The position numbers and the translations under genes were made by a program. Below the pieces are notes generated by a model that had not been told where the DNA came from, did no database searches, and saw only the letters and a program-made list of their open reading frames with translations. Below, piece by piece: positions 10,715-23,366 of a DNA stretch of 64,000 nt (position 1 is its first letter; each line of letters begins with the position of its first letter). Origin of the DNA: Dendrocalamus latiflorus (taxonomy: Eukaryota > Streptophyta > Magnoliopsida > Poales > Poaceae); the NCBI GenBank assembly GCA_017311315.1, contig CM029626.1, positions 29,870,672 through 29,934,671 on the forward strand, given 5' to 3'.

Positions 10715-11210
10715 TGTAGGGACCCAGATTATACGATCTGGAATCCTCTGTGATTCCATCGCACTATTCCCTGGATCAGTAGATAGTGCTCACAGATTAC
10801 AGTTCTGAATATCAAAAATACATATCAAGCGGAAGCGTAAATATAATAGTAGACTTACTCATGGGCCGATTAGGCCGAAATCAATAAATTGCAGCAGCGG
10901 AATGAAGCACACAAGTGGGACCTTCAGGACATGCCCACAGGCAGCCAACTGGAGGTTCGCGACCTAGCCCTTGACATCTTCATCTTCTCTGCCAGCTTGT
11001 CCAACCTTGTTGCTGAGTCGAGGTGATTTGATTCCTGATTCTGAATTTTGTCGCGAAAGCGAGTGTGAGCACTCCGACCCCGTGCTCCGCGAGCCAATAC
11101 ACAGAATGCAAATAAATAGTATGCATGGCTTGTCAAAGGAGAGGCTCGGTTTGTTTTATTTGCCATAAAACGCGTTTAGTAGCATTTCTATTATTATATC
11201 ATATTGTTGT

Positions 11211-11640
11211 TTTTGAGACCTAAAGACTCCTCACCGCGATTGACATCATTGACTTAATCCACCAAAGATTCACTCTCATTATTAGCTGCTGTCTAAGACT
11301 CCCAACAGCGATTGCCATAATTGACTTAATCCACCGAAATTACACTTTCTTTAATATGTGCTGTCTAAACTCCAAACAGTATGTGTCATCCTCTATTCAA
11401 TCCACCGATCATATTCTTTCTGTAATGGTTGCTGTCTAAGACCCCAAACAACGAGTGACATCATTTAAATGATCCACCGACTACACACATTTTATATTGA
11501 TTGCTGTCTAAAACTCCAAACAGCGTGTGACATTATTTAGATATTCCACCAAACATACTCTTTCCAAATTGATTGCTGTCTAATCTCCAAACAGCGAGTG
11601 ACCTCACCTAATTAATCCACCGAACATTCTCATCAAGATT
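11211..11640. repeat. 72-bp tandem repeat, five to six copies
   Basis: The word GCTGTCTAA recurs at 11288, 11360, 11431, 11503 and 11575, a period of 71-72 bp. Each copy also has AACAGCG and TCCACCGA-like words. The array lies inside LTR1. Confidence 0.85.
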
Positions 11641-11677
11641 TTCTAATAATCCAATCTTTTTTATTATTGATTCAAAT

Positions 11678-11830
11678 CCACCAAGAATATCATTGATTAA
11701 TTCTACGATTCAATATTATATATCCACCAAGAATAACATTGATCAATTCTACGATTCACCATTATATATCCACCAAGAATATCATTGATTAATTCTACGA
11801 TCCACTAGTATCCACCCACCAAGTAAATCA
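11678..11830. repeat. 46-bp tandem repeat, about four copies
   Basis: CCACCAAGAAT starts at 11678, 11724 and 11770, with a degenerate fourth copy near 11816. Copies share CATTGATTAATTCTACGAT. The array lies inside LTR1. Confidence 0.8.
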
Positions 11831-14540
11831 CTAATCAGGAACTATAATCCAATACTTGTATTATTCCTCCAAATTCCCGAAAATTCAATTAGATCATCTA
11901 TTTAGCCTATCTATTCAGCTAGACTCCACCAACTTATTTCTCCCAGAACCCACACTATCATTTCCTATTTATGATCGACATGAATCCACCAATACCTTTA
12001 TGTGTACACTACAAACATCTATTTCCTTTACTCACAACCCTGCTTATTCTTTCCATATTTTATTTTGTAGGAATAGAAATGCCACTATTTCAAATACAAT
12101 ACATAAAATTTCCTGAGACCTAGCAGCTTTGGAACAAAACATAATGTTCAAGGAATATTAACATGATTTTCCATACATATGGCATCACACCATATGCCTA
12201 ATATCACCATAATTTTTCCATACATATGGCATCACACCATTTGACATCTTTCAGCGTTATAGCCGCTTAACTTACCACTGGGACGACACCCAGGACAACT
12301 TAAATCAGGGCTTTCCGCTGCCCTCCACTTTTTCCATTTCCACCCACAAAGTTTTTGAAATAGAACTATATCTAGTTAAGTTCCCATGTCCGTCCTTGAC
12401 CGTGGGCACGGCTATTCGAATAGTTTTAGACTCTGCAGAGTTTACACACTTTACCCACAAGAGATAAATCCACTCGTTGCCCCACATGATTCCTTAGCCA
12501 TGCGGTTGAGTAGACTATCACATGACCTTTACAATGCATTTTTCCTAGCAGAGTTACGTCCGCTAAGGTTTCCACTTCCTCCGGGTACGACCACCCTTCC
12601 AGAAGCCCCCTCTTGCGCCGTCACGTCGGAGGATGTGGCCATCCTCTACCCGCCCGCGGTCACACCGGCGCAACTCTTACTAGGTCGATGCAAATTAGTT
12701 AGCCCTGCCTACACTTTGCCAGCTTGTGGTTGTACTTGTTGTACACTGGGAGGTCATCACAAGATTCGGTCCTTAGGGTTATCTGGGCGGTTTTACCACA
12801 AACCACACTCTCGTGCACACCAGCACCATACCCCCGAACCATCCGCCAAGATAAATAAGCAATTCGAGGTTTTTGGGAATATAAAATAACCATATCCAAC
12901 ATACACCAGTCATTACCACCATGACTGCCCAACCAATTTTTTCTCAGGATTAAAAGTGATGCTTGGCGCTCTCGCACCCATGAGTATCTAAACAATACTA
13001 AGCATGGCATATAATTTTGGACTTATTTTCGAAATGTTACTATTATAATTTTGCTAGGGCGACAAGGTTCACACATTCAAATATTCCAAAGGAGGTGTAA
13101 TATTATTCAAGGTAAACAGTAGGCATGTAACTAGAATCTTAAATTATCATGTATTTGCATATAACATAACAGCATGCAATTTGTTAATTTAAACCAAAAT
13201 AATTTGCAGAAAATGTAGGTTCAACATGATCAAAGTATTGACTCGCCTTGCGCGGTTTACCGCGGTCTTGAGCTCACTCAAAGCTATCTCATTTGATGGT
13301 CTTGGGCTTCTGGTCTTTATCTCCACCTTGATCTTGATCTCGCTTGACCCATTGATTCTTCGGGGCTCCAGTTTCTAACTATGCGATAAGCGACTGAATC
13401 CAAATAAAAGCAAATAACTCAAGAGATCCAAATAAATCCAAATACTTTAAATGCCCGATTTAATTTAATTTATACATTTATTACGATTTGAGAATAGAAG
13501 GATGATTCGGTTTAATGTGTTGCCAACACAGTGGTAGCTTGATTTGAGCAAGAGAACGAGTTATTTGAATAGCTTTACCGTGAGGGAAAATTTTGGGATA
13601 ATAAGAGATCAAAAGTGAGGAAGTATCTACAGGAATTATTGGCTTTGGAACAGAAGTGGCCAAACATAGCCGATTGGAGAAAGGCGAGGTTCGATCTTTT
13701 ATTTATTAACTTATTTTATCATTTTTTTTATATTTATTTAGAAAGTTCCATGAACTAGGTTAGACTTACGAGCAGACATATGGGTAGGTGTCTCAAAGAC
13801 GACGTGTACAATTTAGCTTGTCGGATTAACTCATATTACTAGTAATTCGATATGTAGCATTTTATGTGGCCTCAATTAATCGTGTTATTATTTAAATATT
13901 TATTTTAGAGTATTTACATATATTGTTTAGGTCATTTTAAAGTATGATGCCCAAGGGCTATTGTATTTTAGTAACTATATATTAAGATGACCTTTTAAAG
14001 ATACAGAAATGATAGTCATACTTTAGAGGGTTAACTTTTGTATCCCTTAATTATTTAATGCTTTTGCTGTGCAAATAGTTTTCACCATACATTCTACAGG
14101 CACCTTTCAATATTCATCCATAGTTATTTTATGTGGAATGTTAATCCAAATACCACTGAGATTAATGGCTGCATGTTAAATATTAAGGCATAGATTTTAA
14201 TTATAAGTAAGGATAATTTTTACTTTAAGGTCATGCCTTTATAGTTATACATAACATCCAATTTATTTCCCTTTAACTTTATCTGGATGTATTTTATAAT
14301 TAAGATCCTTATTAAGTTCGGACACTAGGTAGGACCATCTTTCACTCATGCTTCTTAATATTAGATTTAGAGCAACTAATTAAGGCACATTAGCTAATGA
14401 TCAATTCAAAATTAAGTCTTTAATAATCTTATTTATGTCCTAATAAGATTTGTTGGCTTTTCTAAGTTATCCACAAATTATCCTTGATTTTCTTAATTAA
14501 AATGAATTAATAAAAATCAACAATGCAAAGGGGAAGAAAA

Positions 14541-14612
14541 GGTGCGGCCGTGGGAGTCGAACTCGGGACCTGGCATGAGGGGGGCCGCACGCTCGGGCTA
14601 GCCAACCGAGCC
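14541..14612 (-). other. tRNA-like sequence inside LTR1
   Basis: On the minus strand GCTCGG and CCGAGC form a perfect 6-bp stem around TTGGCTAGC, like a D arm and A box. About 35 bases further on is GAGTTCGACTCC, which fits a pol III B box. A proper T stem and acceptor stem cannot be drawn, so this is tRNA-derived or tRNA-like, not a functional tRNA gene. Confidence 0.35.
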
Positions 14613-16590
14613 TGTGGTGTTTCGCTACTGGCTTGGGGTGGCATTATTGAAGAGGCGAACGGGCGTTAGGGACTACACAGGGGAGCCGCCGGCTGAAACA
14701 GGGGAGCAACCCGGGTTGAGCAAACGGTGGCGTCGCCGGCGGGAAAGGTCCAGGGAGGCAGTGGCGACCGGCGAAACGGAATGCCCAGGCGACGTTGATA
14801 CTTTTAGTGGTAGCGCATCGGCCGGCGTGGCGGTGAGGCGGGCGGGCAGCAGGGCTAAGCGGCCGGCGACGGGGTGGAGTGGGGCGGCGGCGCCGTGGTG
14901 GAGGAGGGGAAAGATCAACGGGCGCATGAGCGGTAGAGGGTCACGGGGGTGCTTACCAAGCCGATGTCCGGACCATAGGGGGCTCGAGGCGGGACAGCAC
15001 CGTGGACGGGGAGGCGGCGAAGAGGAGCTCACGTCGCCGGCGGTCTAGGGTGGATGGCAGCTCCGGCCAGTGGCGGGGGAGGCTTCGGGGAGGTCTGAGG
15101 GTGCTCTCCTTCAGAGGAATTGGGCCGAGGTGTCCTGGAGGAAGAATGGGGCGGGCGGTGGTGGCGGCGGCCGGCAATGGGGAAGATGGCCGCTCCGGCA
15201 AGCACGGCGCATGGATTTCCGATTAGATGGGAGGGGAGGAAGAAGGCCTTCGGGAGCACACATTGGCGCGGTCAGTTGGGCGTGGGTCTGTCAGAGCGGC
15301 CGGGGCGGCGTGGAGGCGCGGCGGCCGGCAATGGGGAGGGAGGCGCGGGTGAGTTGGAGCTGAGCACGGGTCAAGGGGGAGATGGAAGGGGGTGCAGGGA
15401 AGTAATGGGAGACCCGGGCTATCTATAGGCGCGGGTTCTACGGGAGAAACTGTAGCCGATGACCCGGGAGCAGCGCACGGTGGGGGCGGCGACATGGCGT
15501 TGAGGCGACGGGAGCGGCGTGGGCGGGGCAGTGGCGACGCGATGGGGCAGCGACGTGCGGTGATGGGGGCTGTTGGCGCGGGGCCGAGATGACGCGAGTA
15601 GCAGCAGGAGTTGTCGGCTTTGACTGGCGCTTGCGGGGAAGAAGCAGCGAGGAGGAGGGAGAAGAGAGAGGGAGGAGGCGCCGGGCCCAGCAGCAGAGGA
15701 AGAACGGGAGAAAAAAGAAAAGAGGGAAGAAATAGGGAGAAGGAAAAAGGGCCGGGCCCACAATTTAAAATCTAGATTTTTTTTAATTTGACTTCCAAAT
15801 TTACTTAGGGTTTATCAAGTTCTGCATCATATTTAAAATGCAAATCCTAATTCAATTTCTTAAGTATGCGTTTCTGATATCACTTGCTATACTTTTGGAT
15901 TTAAACATACATACATATATATTTCTCAAACTGCATTTTTGTCCATTTAATAACTTAAATTCAAATTAATTCCTCATGGTTGAACTCACCCCTTATCACT
16001 TTTATAAACCTGGTTTTGATTCAGGGAATGAATTTTCGAATTACGTTCTCAGGGTTTGAACTCGCCAATTCTTTATTTAAATTTTTAGATCATACTCCAT
16101 TTTCCTTTTTGTATGATGATTGAGCTATATCTAGATTGAATTTCTTGGTCCTTTAAACATGACTTTGGTTCAGTGAGTTTTATTGAATTTTAGGTTGTGA
16201 GGGGGTTAAATATCGTTTAAATTATTTGTATTTATTTAATCCATTTCAAATTCTTATGATTGCTATTTTATGTTCCAAGATTATTTCTAGTTATTTATTG
16301 ACTCAGCACAAAACTCAGGAAAACTCAAATAAGATTTTGAGCCAAAAATTCAAATGCCAGTGAGATGCAAATAAAAGTTTTAAATTACTCCAAATTATAG
16401 ATATCCTAATTTTAGGATGTTACAACGGTACAGTATACCATCGGTTCCTAAGCCATGATACAATTCCTCCAAAGATCCTCCACCACATCCACCACCCTCA
16501 GTCCATCGCTCCCTCGCACCCAGCTTCTCTCTCCACCTTTCAGCAAAATTTCTCCACCATGGAAACGATGGAAGTTGAAGCATCGCAACC

Positions 16591-19500
16591 CAGTGGCGGA
16601 CCCAGGATTTTTGGGATAGGGGTACGAAATTAAGAATCTACGGAGTATATATATAAGATAGAGAATTTTGATACACATAATATGTATATCTCATATAGTT
16701 AACCAAATAAATAATCACACATAAGCAATAAATGCAATTTTCCAATATAAGTTTGATTGACTTAATTTCTAGTGAACACTGAACAGAGTACGTGAAACAA
16801 CATCAATGCAAAACTGACCTGGATGGCAATGTTATAACTCAACTCGACGAGGATCTGCTTGAAAACGAGATATTATATCTTCATTGCGAACTTGTAGAAA
16901 AAATTCCCTTTCAAGAAATGTAACAAGACAGTCATTCAAGTACTCATCTCCCATTCTATTCCTTAGCTTGTTCTTCACAAAATTCATTGCTGAGAATACT
17001 CTTTCAACACTTGCTGTTGCTACGGGAAGAACTAGCACCAATTTCAAAAGCTTGTACACAAGTGGGTAGCTGAGATGCTTCTTCGTATCAACAAGCATGA
17101 CAGAAAGCGCAGCAATACTCTTGACCTCTCTAAACCTTTTGTCTCTCCGCATATCACTAACAAAGAGTGTAAGTTGAAAAAGCAGATGCATAATCTCTGT
17201 GCTTGAGAAGTCATTGGGATAAAATTGTGCAAGTTTAACCAAATTCTCCTTGGCAAAAGAACCAAACGAATCAGCAGGATTAAATGAAGCCATGTAAACA
17301 AGCAAATCTGTGTTTACCTCATCAAATATTTCATTTAGTTCCTGAAGCTGCCTATCAATCACACTCAGAAACATTTCAGTTTTAAAACGATCCCCAACGA
17401 GTATCTCCTGGCCTACCTAAACCCATCTCTTGATTCAAACCCCGACCACTTTCAATGTCACCCAATTCCAAAGCTTCTACAATTTGTTGAGCTTGAGCTA
17501 CTCGAAGCATTTGATGTTTCTTACAAGAAAGCCCAATAGCATTCAACAAATGCCCAAGTTGCTCAAAGAACCAAACACAATCACCATTCTCCTTAGCAAC
17601 AGCGACAAGAGTTAATTGAAGTTGATGTGCAAAGCAATGGACATAATAAGCAGAAGGAGATTCATTCATAATCAGCTTTTTTAGGCCACTAACCTCACCT
17701 TTCATGTTACTAGCTCCATCATATCCTTGACCACGAACTCTAGACAAGCTCAATGAATGTTTCATAAGTAAATTCTGGATAGCATCTTTAAGTGTCAAAG
17801 CAGTAGTGTTTTCAACATGCACAACACCAAGAAATCGCTCAACAACCCTCCCTTTCTTATCAACATAACGCAAGCAAAGAGCCAACTGCTCATTTTGGTA
17901 CACATCACTTGACTCATCAGCAAGTATTGCAAAAAAATCATCTCCAATATCTTCCTTGATAAGTTTAGTGGTTTCTTTAGCACAACATTCGATAAGTTGT
18001 TTCTGAATTTTAGGGGATGTCATCTGACAATTCCGTGGAGCATTCTTTAGAACAACCTTGTTAACCTCTTCAAAATTTTCTGCTAACCAATTTAGAAGTT
18101 CAAGAAAATTTCCTCTGTTATGTGACTCTTCACTTTCATCATGTCTACGACTAGCCAACCCTTGCCGTAAAAGAAATCTTAAGCACTTAAGTGAGTAGGT
18201 TAGGCGGGCTTTATTGACAATCTTGTAATGCTTGCTTCTCTTGTGTAAAGATTGTCTAATTGATGCATTAGGTCTAATGAACAAATCATATTTCTCTTGA
18301 GCTAGATTGTGTGCACTACTAACAGAACCAACATGTTTGTCAAATCTGTCCAAATGGTTCCATTGTCTAAACCCCTCATTCACAAAACTATCCCCGCCAA
18401 CATAATTAGTTCTGTCCTTAAACAAGTAGCAAACAAAACAGAATGCAGCATCTTTTTCCTCACTATATTCAAGCCAATTATACTTATCAAACCAGCTACG
18501 CATAAAGCGACGTTTACCTCCAACATTTCTCTGTGGAAAATTTTGTAGTGCTGGTCGACAAGGCCCAAGTGCAATATACCTCCTCCTAACTTCATCTTGC
18601 AGGTTTGCATCATAATCTGTGATAGCAATCCTCTTACCAGGATCATGGGGAAGATAACCAACATCATCGTCATAATCTTCCCACCAATCTTCATCTTCAG
18701 ATTGTGTACATGCAACTTGTGGTTTTGATGCTTCTGTGCTTCCATTTCCAAATTGAGGTTCTGTTTCTACAATTGCAAGTTCTTGTCCCTTGCTGCATCC
18801 AACCTCTTGTACAGGTTCTGGAGAGTTGCTCTGAACTACAGATTTTTGTTTCTTTTCAGCCCTCCCCTACATAGATTTCAAATCGACAAATTTCTTCTTC
18901 TTCTTTGAATTCTCTACAACCTAAAAATATTGAACATTTGTTTAATTCACCATTGAAGAACAGGAGAGTCCAAGAGTATTAAGTATAAATTGACCTTGTG
19001 TGCAGGGGCGACATGGCCGTCGGGAGCGCCGCCGCCGTTGAAGCTGGAATAGGGGAGGAGCTGCCGCCGCCGCATGGGCCGCTTGGCCGTGGGGACTTCT
19101 TCGCCGTCGTCGCTGTGTCGGCCATTGGGTGTGGGCGCCCAGCGCCGCGCCACCGCGCCGCCGCCGGTAGCCGTAGCCGTTCGCCGGTCGCCGCGTCGCC
19201 GAAGACGAGGTCACGAGGAGGGCTGGAGGGGCGCCGCCGCGCCGGGCCTGTGGGCTGTGGCGGCCGGCGGCCCGCGGCTGTGCAAGACAGATGGAGAGGA
19301 GGGGTGTGGGCGCCCGGCGCCGCGCCGACGCCGCGTCGCCGGAGACGAGGAGCCGAGGAGGGCTGGAGGGGCGCCGGGCCTGTGGGCTGTCCGGCTGTGG
19401 CAGCTACCGCCCGGCTGCGCAAAAGGTAGGCTGCAGGGCGAGCAAGGCAAGAGCCAGCAGCAGCGTGAGAACTGAGATTTGAGCAGCAGCCGCCAGCCAG

Positions 19501-19677
19501 GCAACAAGAGTCCCAGGCAGCAAGGCTAAGGTTAGGTTGGCTGGTTGGGCCTTTTGGGCTTTTGGCTAGTGGGCTTTTTTCTATATATATGAAATATATA
19601 TTATATATATTTGATTTTTTGCAAAAAAATTTGGGGGTACAACTGTACCCCCATGTCCCACTGTGCGTCCGCCCCTG
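16591..19677 (-). mobile_element. hAT DNA transposon, 3,087 bp, with 8-bp target-site duplication
   Basis: TCGCAACC flanks the element at 16583-16590 and 19678-19685. Termini CAGTGGCGGAC and CAGGGGCGGAC (read inward) form an imperfect inverted repeat. The interior encodes a minus-strand transposase of the TTF-zinc-finger/DUF4371 hAT group with its central part deleted. The 5' third (about 18985-19480) is GC-rich and holds a diverged internal duplication: a block at about 19190-19260 is repeated at about 19330-19395. Perfect duplications suggest a fairly recent insertion, although the transposase is defective. Confidence 0.9.
16832..18880 (-). pseudogene. hAT transposase, internally deleted
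   Basis: The N-terminal frame (about 18870-17382) starts without a clear ATG. An in-frame stop interrupts a Lys-rich start near 18868. It then reads EDEDWWEDY and continues into the TTF-type zinc finger (FCFVC, with later FDKHVGSVSSAHN) and DUF4371 (DDFFAILADESSD). It ends at RPGDTRWGSF followed by a stop. A second frame (17374-16832) starts within EMFLSVIDRQLQE and carries the C-terminal hAT dimerisation region (LPVATASVERVFSAMNFVKN). In intact relatives roughly 100-150 residues lie between these points, so a deletion with frameshift at about 17375-17382 removed part of the catalytic core. The enzyme would cut and paste hAT ends in the nucleus; this copy should be inactive. Confidence 0.85.
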
Positions 19678-19685
19678 TCGCAACC

Positions 19686-20032
19686 ACCTTCATCATTGTC
19701 TCTAGATATCGTGCTCTCTCATTCGATGCCCGACAAGAGGGCACCACTATACCCGACGGATTCACCACGCGCCCCCAGTTATAGAGGAAGGCCAGGGAGG
19801 CGATAGGCCGGCAATGGGCGACGGTGAGGTGGTGGGCGGCATCGGATGACGGCATGGCGAGTCAATGCACGCGGTGAATTTTAGGTTGGGTAAGGTGGGG
19901 GATGGTGGATGAGGGGGAGACGATGGCACGTCGCAGTGGTAGGGTCGTCGTTGGCCACCGGTGGTGGAGGAGTGAAGGGAGGCGGAGGAGGAGCGCGGAG
20001 TTGCGACTAGTGCTGGAGAAGAAGACGGGGAG
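19686..20032. other. GC-rich flank between hAT and CACTA insertions
   Basis: The sequence is continuous with 21367-21450 once the CACTA element is ignored. Open frames on both strands are present but have no recognisable domain. Confidence 0.4.
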
Positions 20033-21366
20033 CACTACTACAAAAAATCTAATACTAGACGCTACATCACAGACGGTTACCAAAACTGTCAGTATTAAAT
20101 ACAATCACAAACGATTTTAGTTTAGAGACCATCTGTGATGCTGCAAGCACTAAAAATCATCTGTGAAGAGCTGATATCACAAGCGGTTCATAGTAAAAAC
20201 TGTCTATGAAGTATTACAGATGGTTATGTCGTACTTATTACAGACGGTTTTTACTCCGAACTGTTTGTGATGTAACTGTCTGTGATGACCTATTTATCAC
20301 AGACAGTTCTAGGTAAGAATCGTCTGAGATACTATTTCAACTTACCCACTATCGTTGAAGTTGAACTTCTCACTCATCTCACTGGATTTGCTCTTTAAAA
20401 TAGAAGGTTCGGCTGTTCTTCTTCTCACTTCTCCTCCACTCCTCTCATGTCCTCTTCTCTCTTCACTTTTCCTGGCCAAATTTTTCCTTAAAAATAGAAG
20501 GCTCGATGGCTCTTTGATCTTCTCCTCTTCTCTCTTCTCTCTTCTTCTTCTCTACTCCTCCCATCCATCCGGAGCACCCCGCCGCCACCGTCGTCTATCC
20601 ATCGCCGACCATTCTCCGGCCATCTCCGGTAAACCCTGTGCCCACCAACGTATCGCTCATTTTCTCCTCTTCTACTTGGGGCACCTCATCGCTCACCACC
20701 GACCATCGGAGCGCCGATGGCCGCCGCCCTGAGCCATCGCCATCGCAGTCTTCTTCAACTGCTATAGCACTCTCCTCAGACCGCTCTAAAGCTTCCGACC
20801 GCTCTTAGCTTTCGACTGACTACTGTACCATTTGACCACATAGAGCCTTTCAACCGATTACTGTAGTTTTCAATCACGCATAGCTTTCGATCAGTTACTA
20901 TAGCTGTCGACCACGCATAGCATTCGACCGGTTACTATAACTTTCGACCACGCATAGCTTTCGACTGGTACTGTAGCTATCAACCACGCATAGCATTCGA
21001 CCAAATACTGTAGCTTTGACCACTGTAGATTTGATCAGTTAATGTAGCTTAGACCACTATAGATCCAAGCCATGGTAAATTTAACCACTTTTTAGCTCTG
21101 GTGCAGCTATCATAGACAGTTTTTACCGAGAACCATCTGTGATAACTGACTATTATAGACGGTTCTAGTTTCGAACTGTTAATGATAACACACGATCACA
21201 GACGGTTCTAGTTCCGAACCGCCTGTGATACGTTTTTCACAGACGGTTTAAAAACTGTCTGTGAATAACCCCTATTATTACTGACCTATGAAGTTAGACG
21301 GTTCAAGGAACCGTTGACTGTGATGACGGTTCTAAACCATCTGTGATAAACTTTTCTATAGTAGTG
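20033..21366. mobile_element. Non-autonomous CACTA (EnSpm) transposon, 1,334 bp
   Basis: The element starts CACTACTACAAAAAA and ends TATAGTAGTG, with the 3-bp duplication GAG at 20030-20032 and 21367-21369. Subterminal zones (20060-20340 and 21110-21350) are packed with direct and inverted copies of CACAGACGGTT, the transposase-binding arrangement typical of CACTA elements. There is no transposase frame. The interior holds a pyrimidine-rich, exon-like segment (20400-20760) and a 37-bp tandem repeat. Confidence 0.92.
20837..21060. repeat. 37-bp tandem repeat inside the CACTA element
   Basis: CACGCATAGC recurs at 20875, 20912, 20949 and 20985, a spacing of 36-37 bp. Units look like TTCGACCACGCATAGC followed by a TTACTGTAGCT block, with diverged copies on both sides. 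Confidence 0.75.
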
Positions 21367-21937
21367 GAGGGCGGCAAGCATGGAGAAAAGAGGGAGAGGG
21401 CGACGACTAGCGCCGGAGGAGGAGGTAGGTGGAGGTATACTGTTGTAATGGTCTCCTAATGGAAATAGGACCGGTAGGATGAGGTAATAAATTATAAGAA
21501 TCCAATACTAGAATATAAATTCGAAAGACATTTATTTGTCTTTCAAACGTAGTGTTAGATTACCGATCGGTGGCTAGTCCAGTATGGTTGTAGGCAACGG
21601 TCACAGTTCATTATGGAATTTTCCAGATTTGATCCCTGAGTCCTCACTGTTGAGCCTTGAGGGCGACTACGGTAACAAATTGCACCCTTTTTGGAGGGAA
21701 AAAAATAGTGCTAGATTGATGCACACGTATACGTCAAGGAATTAAGTCTAACCATCTTAGCCTTTAAATTCGTCCACTGATAGATGATAATTCATGAGGG
21801 TAGTCGACTAGTCGGTGGGAATACATATGGACTGATAAAATAATGCAACGTTTTGTTCAATATATTAGTGGAGTAGGTGATCCATGGCCTTAGATGGTAT
21901 ATAGATGTAATGATAGCAAAAAAATGGAATATTAATA

Positions 21938-22192
21938 CTTCCTTTTTCCATAAATATAGATTATCATAAGTTTCATACGGTTAAATTTTTTAAACTTTAA
22001 TCATTAATATATATTAAAATATATAGATTGACTGCATAAAAATAATATTATATTGAATTTGTCTTGCAAAAAATCTTTTATAATATATATATATAATTTT
22101 TGTTAGTATATTATTATAGTAAATCATAGTCAAAGTCTTGCATTGAAGATTGTAACAAATAAAAAATGACCTACATTTGTCGACTGAGAGAA
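21938..22192. mobile_element. Stowaway-like MITE, 255 bp, TA target duplication
   Basis: Left end CTTCCTTTTTCCATAAATAT and right end CTACATTTGTCGACTGAGAGAA are imperfect inverted versions of the usual CTCCCTCCGTCC...ATAAATATAG ends of grass Stowaway elements. They are bordered by TA at 21936-21937 and 22193-22194. The interior is AT-rich with no coding potential. Confidence 0.6.
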
Positions 22193-22194
22193 TA

Positions 22195-23366
22195 CATGAA
22201 ATTTATCTTGTAAATATATAACCATGTTCATTACGAAACACGAATGCGAAGCTAAAATTACATTTGAAAACAAGAGGGGAGTAGTATCTACGTACAGAAA
22301 AGGTAAATTCACATCTTTTTGAAACAACTCGTGTCTTTTTGCGTGCTAACTACTAACCACAGTGGTCATTGACTATCAACTAAACTCGCTTCTTAAATAA
22401 AGGGATAATAGAAAACCGACAGTAACTGAGGTTACCGGTTCTATCACCAGCAGGGTTAAAACTCTAATTTTAGTGAAAACTTGATGCTAATACTTCTTAC
22501 CAAATAAACACAATATTTAGCAGGAAAAGAAACAAACAAAAATGGACAGGAAAATCGGCTGGTTCCTAGCTACTGGCCTAGCTCCAGTAATATCAACAAT
22601 CCTTTTTTTTATCCGGGATTAAATCACATGGTGAATAAATTTTACAGAATGTTGGCGATTCTTCCTTTGCAAACACATCTAACACGGGATCAATTGACAC
22701 CGTCGGCCTGCCGCCACACTCTCCACCATGCCTACACTTGGCACAGTAACATTGTCTCTATCAAAGCAATTCCTCACGATGTCAACCCAGGCTTTTTATA
22801 ACATTCTCTATCAAAGCAATTCATCACAATGTCAACCCAGGCTTTCTATTCCCAGCCACATAACAGGGCATCTGTTCCCAAAATGCGGGGAAATAGAAAC
22901 CTTTCATTTACTACTCTCCTATTCGCACTACACATATGACATCAACCAAGAAACAGCCACGGCACGATTCCTTCCCAGTTTGCCAGAACCAAATCAAAAT
23001 CATGATAAAACTTGTTCCAGAAACTGCTGCCCAGCCATATCAATAGGCATCACCCACAAAAACAGCACCACTGCACATAAAGCAACACCTGTGAATAACC
23101 AAAATAGAAGAAGCAGGTTTAAACCACAAGTGGGTGCTGTATCGGCTTCAGCAAACTAATAAATACAAGTAGCTTTGTGAATAACAGAAGCTCCAATCCA
23201 CATTAAGGGGTTCATTGCAGCACCATTCTGTCAATGCAATAAACTGCATTGCATCGATCATCGAATGTTATTTCAGTAGTTTGACTAGCGGGTTGGTGAA
23301 GATGGTGACAGTAAGGCAACAAGCTGTCATGATAATTGGGCCTGCCTTGCTCCCGGGAAAAGAAAT
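22195..23366. other. Downstream flank of the aspartyl-tRNA synthetase gene
   Basis: The part nearest the stop codon (from 23366 leftward) probably includes the 3' untranslated region. A 50-bp-period tandem duplication lies at about 22751-22850; TCTATCAAAGCAATTC occurs twice. The 143-codon plus-strand frame at 22728-23159 has no recognisable domain and I do not call it. Confidence 0.45.

Larger units (their letters stand above)
10715..16424 (-). mobile_element. Long Gypsy-type LTR (LTR1), 5.7 kb
   Basis: On the minus strand the block starts TGTAACATCC (16424) and ends GGGTCCCTACA (10715), next to a tRNA-Met primer site. It shares ordered landmarks with the LTR at 39426 and the LTR at 58747, including TATTCGAATA (12413-12422) and CTCTGCAGAG (12431-12440). 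It is longer than those (about 3.1-3.3 kb), so it probably holds insertions or expansions. It contains two tandem arrays and a GC-rich segment (about 14540-15760) with long open frames on both strands that lack domain content. No partner LTR or pol is in the window. Confidence 0.7.

Noticed and set aside
14614..15763. Long open frames on both strands in the GC-rich part of LTR1
   Set aside because: Overlapping frames in several readings with Gly/Arg/Pro/Ser bias and no domain are expected in GC-rich DNA, and the zone lies inside an LTR.
16424..16590. Possible short gene between LTR1 and the hAT element (ATG near 16560)
   Set aside because: Continuing it across the hAT insertion gives no recognisable protein, and evidence was too thin for a call.
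18979..19683. Frames up to 234 codons near the hAT right end
   Set aside because: GC-rich, duplicated sequence inside the transposon, with no transposase or other domain and overlapping frames on both strands.
22728..23159. 143-codon frame next to the AspRS stop
   Set aside because: It contains an internal 50-bp duplication, has no domain and lies in the probable 3' flank of the opposite-strand gene.
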